Assembly: GCA_964019335.1 (NCBI GenBank)
Contig: OZ025668.1
Location: 186,001-250,000, forward strand
Direction of reading: 5' to 3'
DNA: 64,000 nt
DNA from: Diplonema japonicum
Lineage: Eukaryota; Euglenozoa; Diplonemea; Diplonemida; Diplonemidae
Made by a program: the position numbers and the translations under genes. Under the pieces are notes generated by a model. It did not search any database. It was not told the DNA's origin and saw nothing but the letters and a program-made list of their open reading frames with translations. This document shows, piece by piece, positions 63,746 to 64,000 of this stretch; positions within the stretch are counted from its first letter, which is position 1, and the number at the start of each line of letters is the position of its first letter.

Positions 63746-64000
63746 TCAAAGCAACAGGACAGCGCAGAGAAGGCAGAGGATGGCCAGGGCAGACACAGGG
63801 TGTGCGGCGGGGGCCGAGTTCATACGCGAGTTGAAGTCGTCCCAGGAGAGGAAGCCGGTGACACTCTTGTTGGCGTTGAGCTCCACGTACTGGCAGTGGA
63901 TGTCGATGGTGAGGGGTGCCACGAACTCAAGGATGGTGGAGAGGGTGGTGCTCCCAGAGGTGCCTGTCGCGCAGGTTCCGAATCGCTGCACGAGCCTCGA
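63746..64000 (-). CDS. C-terminal part of a predicted GPI- or tail-anchored protein (5' end outside window)
   Basis: The frame is open from the right edge to a stop at 63746, giving at least 84 residues. The visible part contains CATGTSGSTTLSTILEFVAP, DIHCQYVELNANKSVTG with an N-glycosylation site (NKS), and ends SAPAAHPVSALAILCLLCAVLLL. This last is a small-residue stretch, a short spacer and a hydrophobic tail with no following charge, typical of a GPI-attachment signal. The M at 63991 is internal and not a start. Function unknown. Confidence 0.65.
   Translation of the reverse strand, partial: SRLVQRFGTCATGTSGSTTLSTILEFVAPLTIDIHCQYVELNANKSVTGFLSWDDFNSRMNSAPAAHPVSALAILCLLCAVLLL

Overview
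The window looks like nuclear DNA of a protist. Every convincing protein gene lies on the minus strand, the coding sequence is GC-rich, and the spacers are dominated by A/T, G and C homopolymers with transposon debris between them. The one-way gene order, the trypanosome-like adenylate cyclase catalytic domain and a YAG a few bases before most cyclase start codons would fit a euglenozoan (kinetoplastid, diplonemid or relative) with trans-splicing. At least three genes, however, are split by very short GT-AG cis-introns of 31-62 bp, which argues against an ordinary trypanosomatid. Taxonomy is inference only; I saw no rRNA, tRNA or spliced-leader gene to settle it.

Layout on the minus strand. 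1-1811: the N-terminal 603 codons of a myosin motor, cut by the window edge. 2.2-7.3 kb: mobile debris, comprising a LINE endonuclease fragment, a fold-back, a MITE-like element, and a decayed piggyBac element with perfect 18-bp ends that include TTAA. 7.3-38.7 kb: an array of six roughly 870-910-aa transmembrane class III cyclases (called A-F here from left to right). Each has a unique six-helix N-terminus, an intact catalytic domain, a Ser/Pro-rich linker and a second, metal-site-dead cyclase-like domain. Their catalytic and C-terminal DNA is almost identical and patchy, as expected from gene conversion. A dead LINE with reverse transcriptase motifs sits between D and E, and several MITE-like inverted-repeat elements lie between members.

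38.9-53.5 kb: a compact housekeeping run with an ARFRP1-type GTPase, an inward-rectifier-like K+ channel, a 1764-aa leucine-rich-repeat protein, a secreted protein of unknown function, a small two-exon protein, a NOL10/Enp2 ribosome-biogenesis factor, a fatty-acid hydroxylase superfamily enzyme and a reticulon-like ER protein. 53.5-57.3 kb: low-complexity DNA plus a 1.3-kb inverted-repeat element. 57.3-63.3 kb: a RING/HERC2-repeat/RanBP2-zinc-finger protein, a small coiled-coil protein and a six-exon RRM+R3H RNA-binding protein. 63.7 kb to the end: the C-terminus of a probable GPI-anchored or tail-anchored secretory protein.

The housekeeping genes do not form one pathway. The coherent block is the cyclase array, which looks like a receptor-type cAMP-producing family that diversifies its membrane part while homogenising its catalytic part. 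Two gene-expression features stand out: tiny introns built around homopolymers, and genomically encoded poly(A) directly in front of several start codons.
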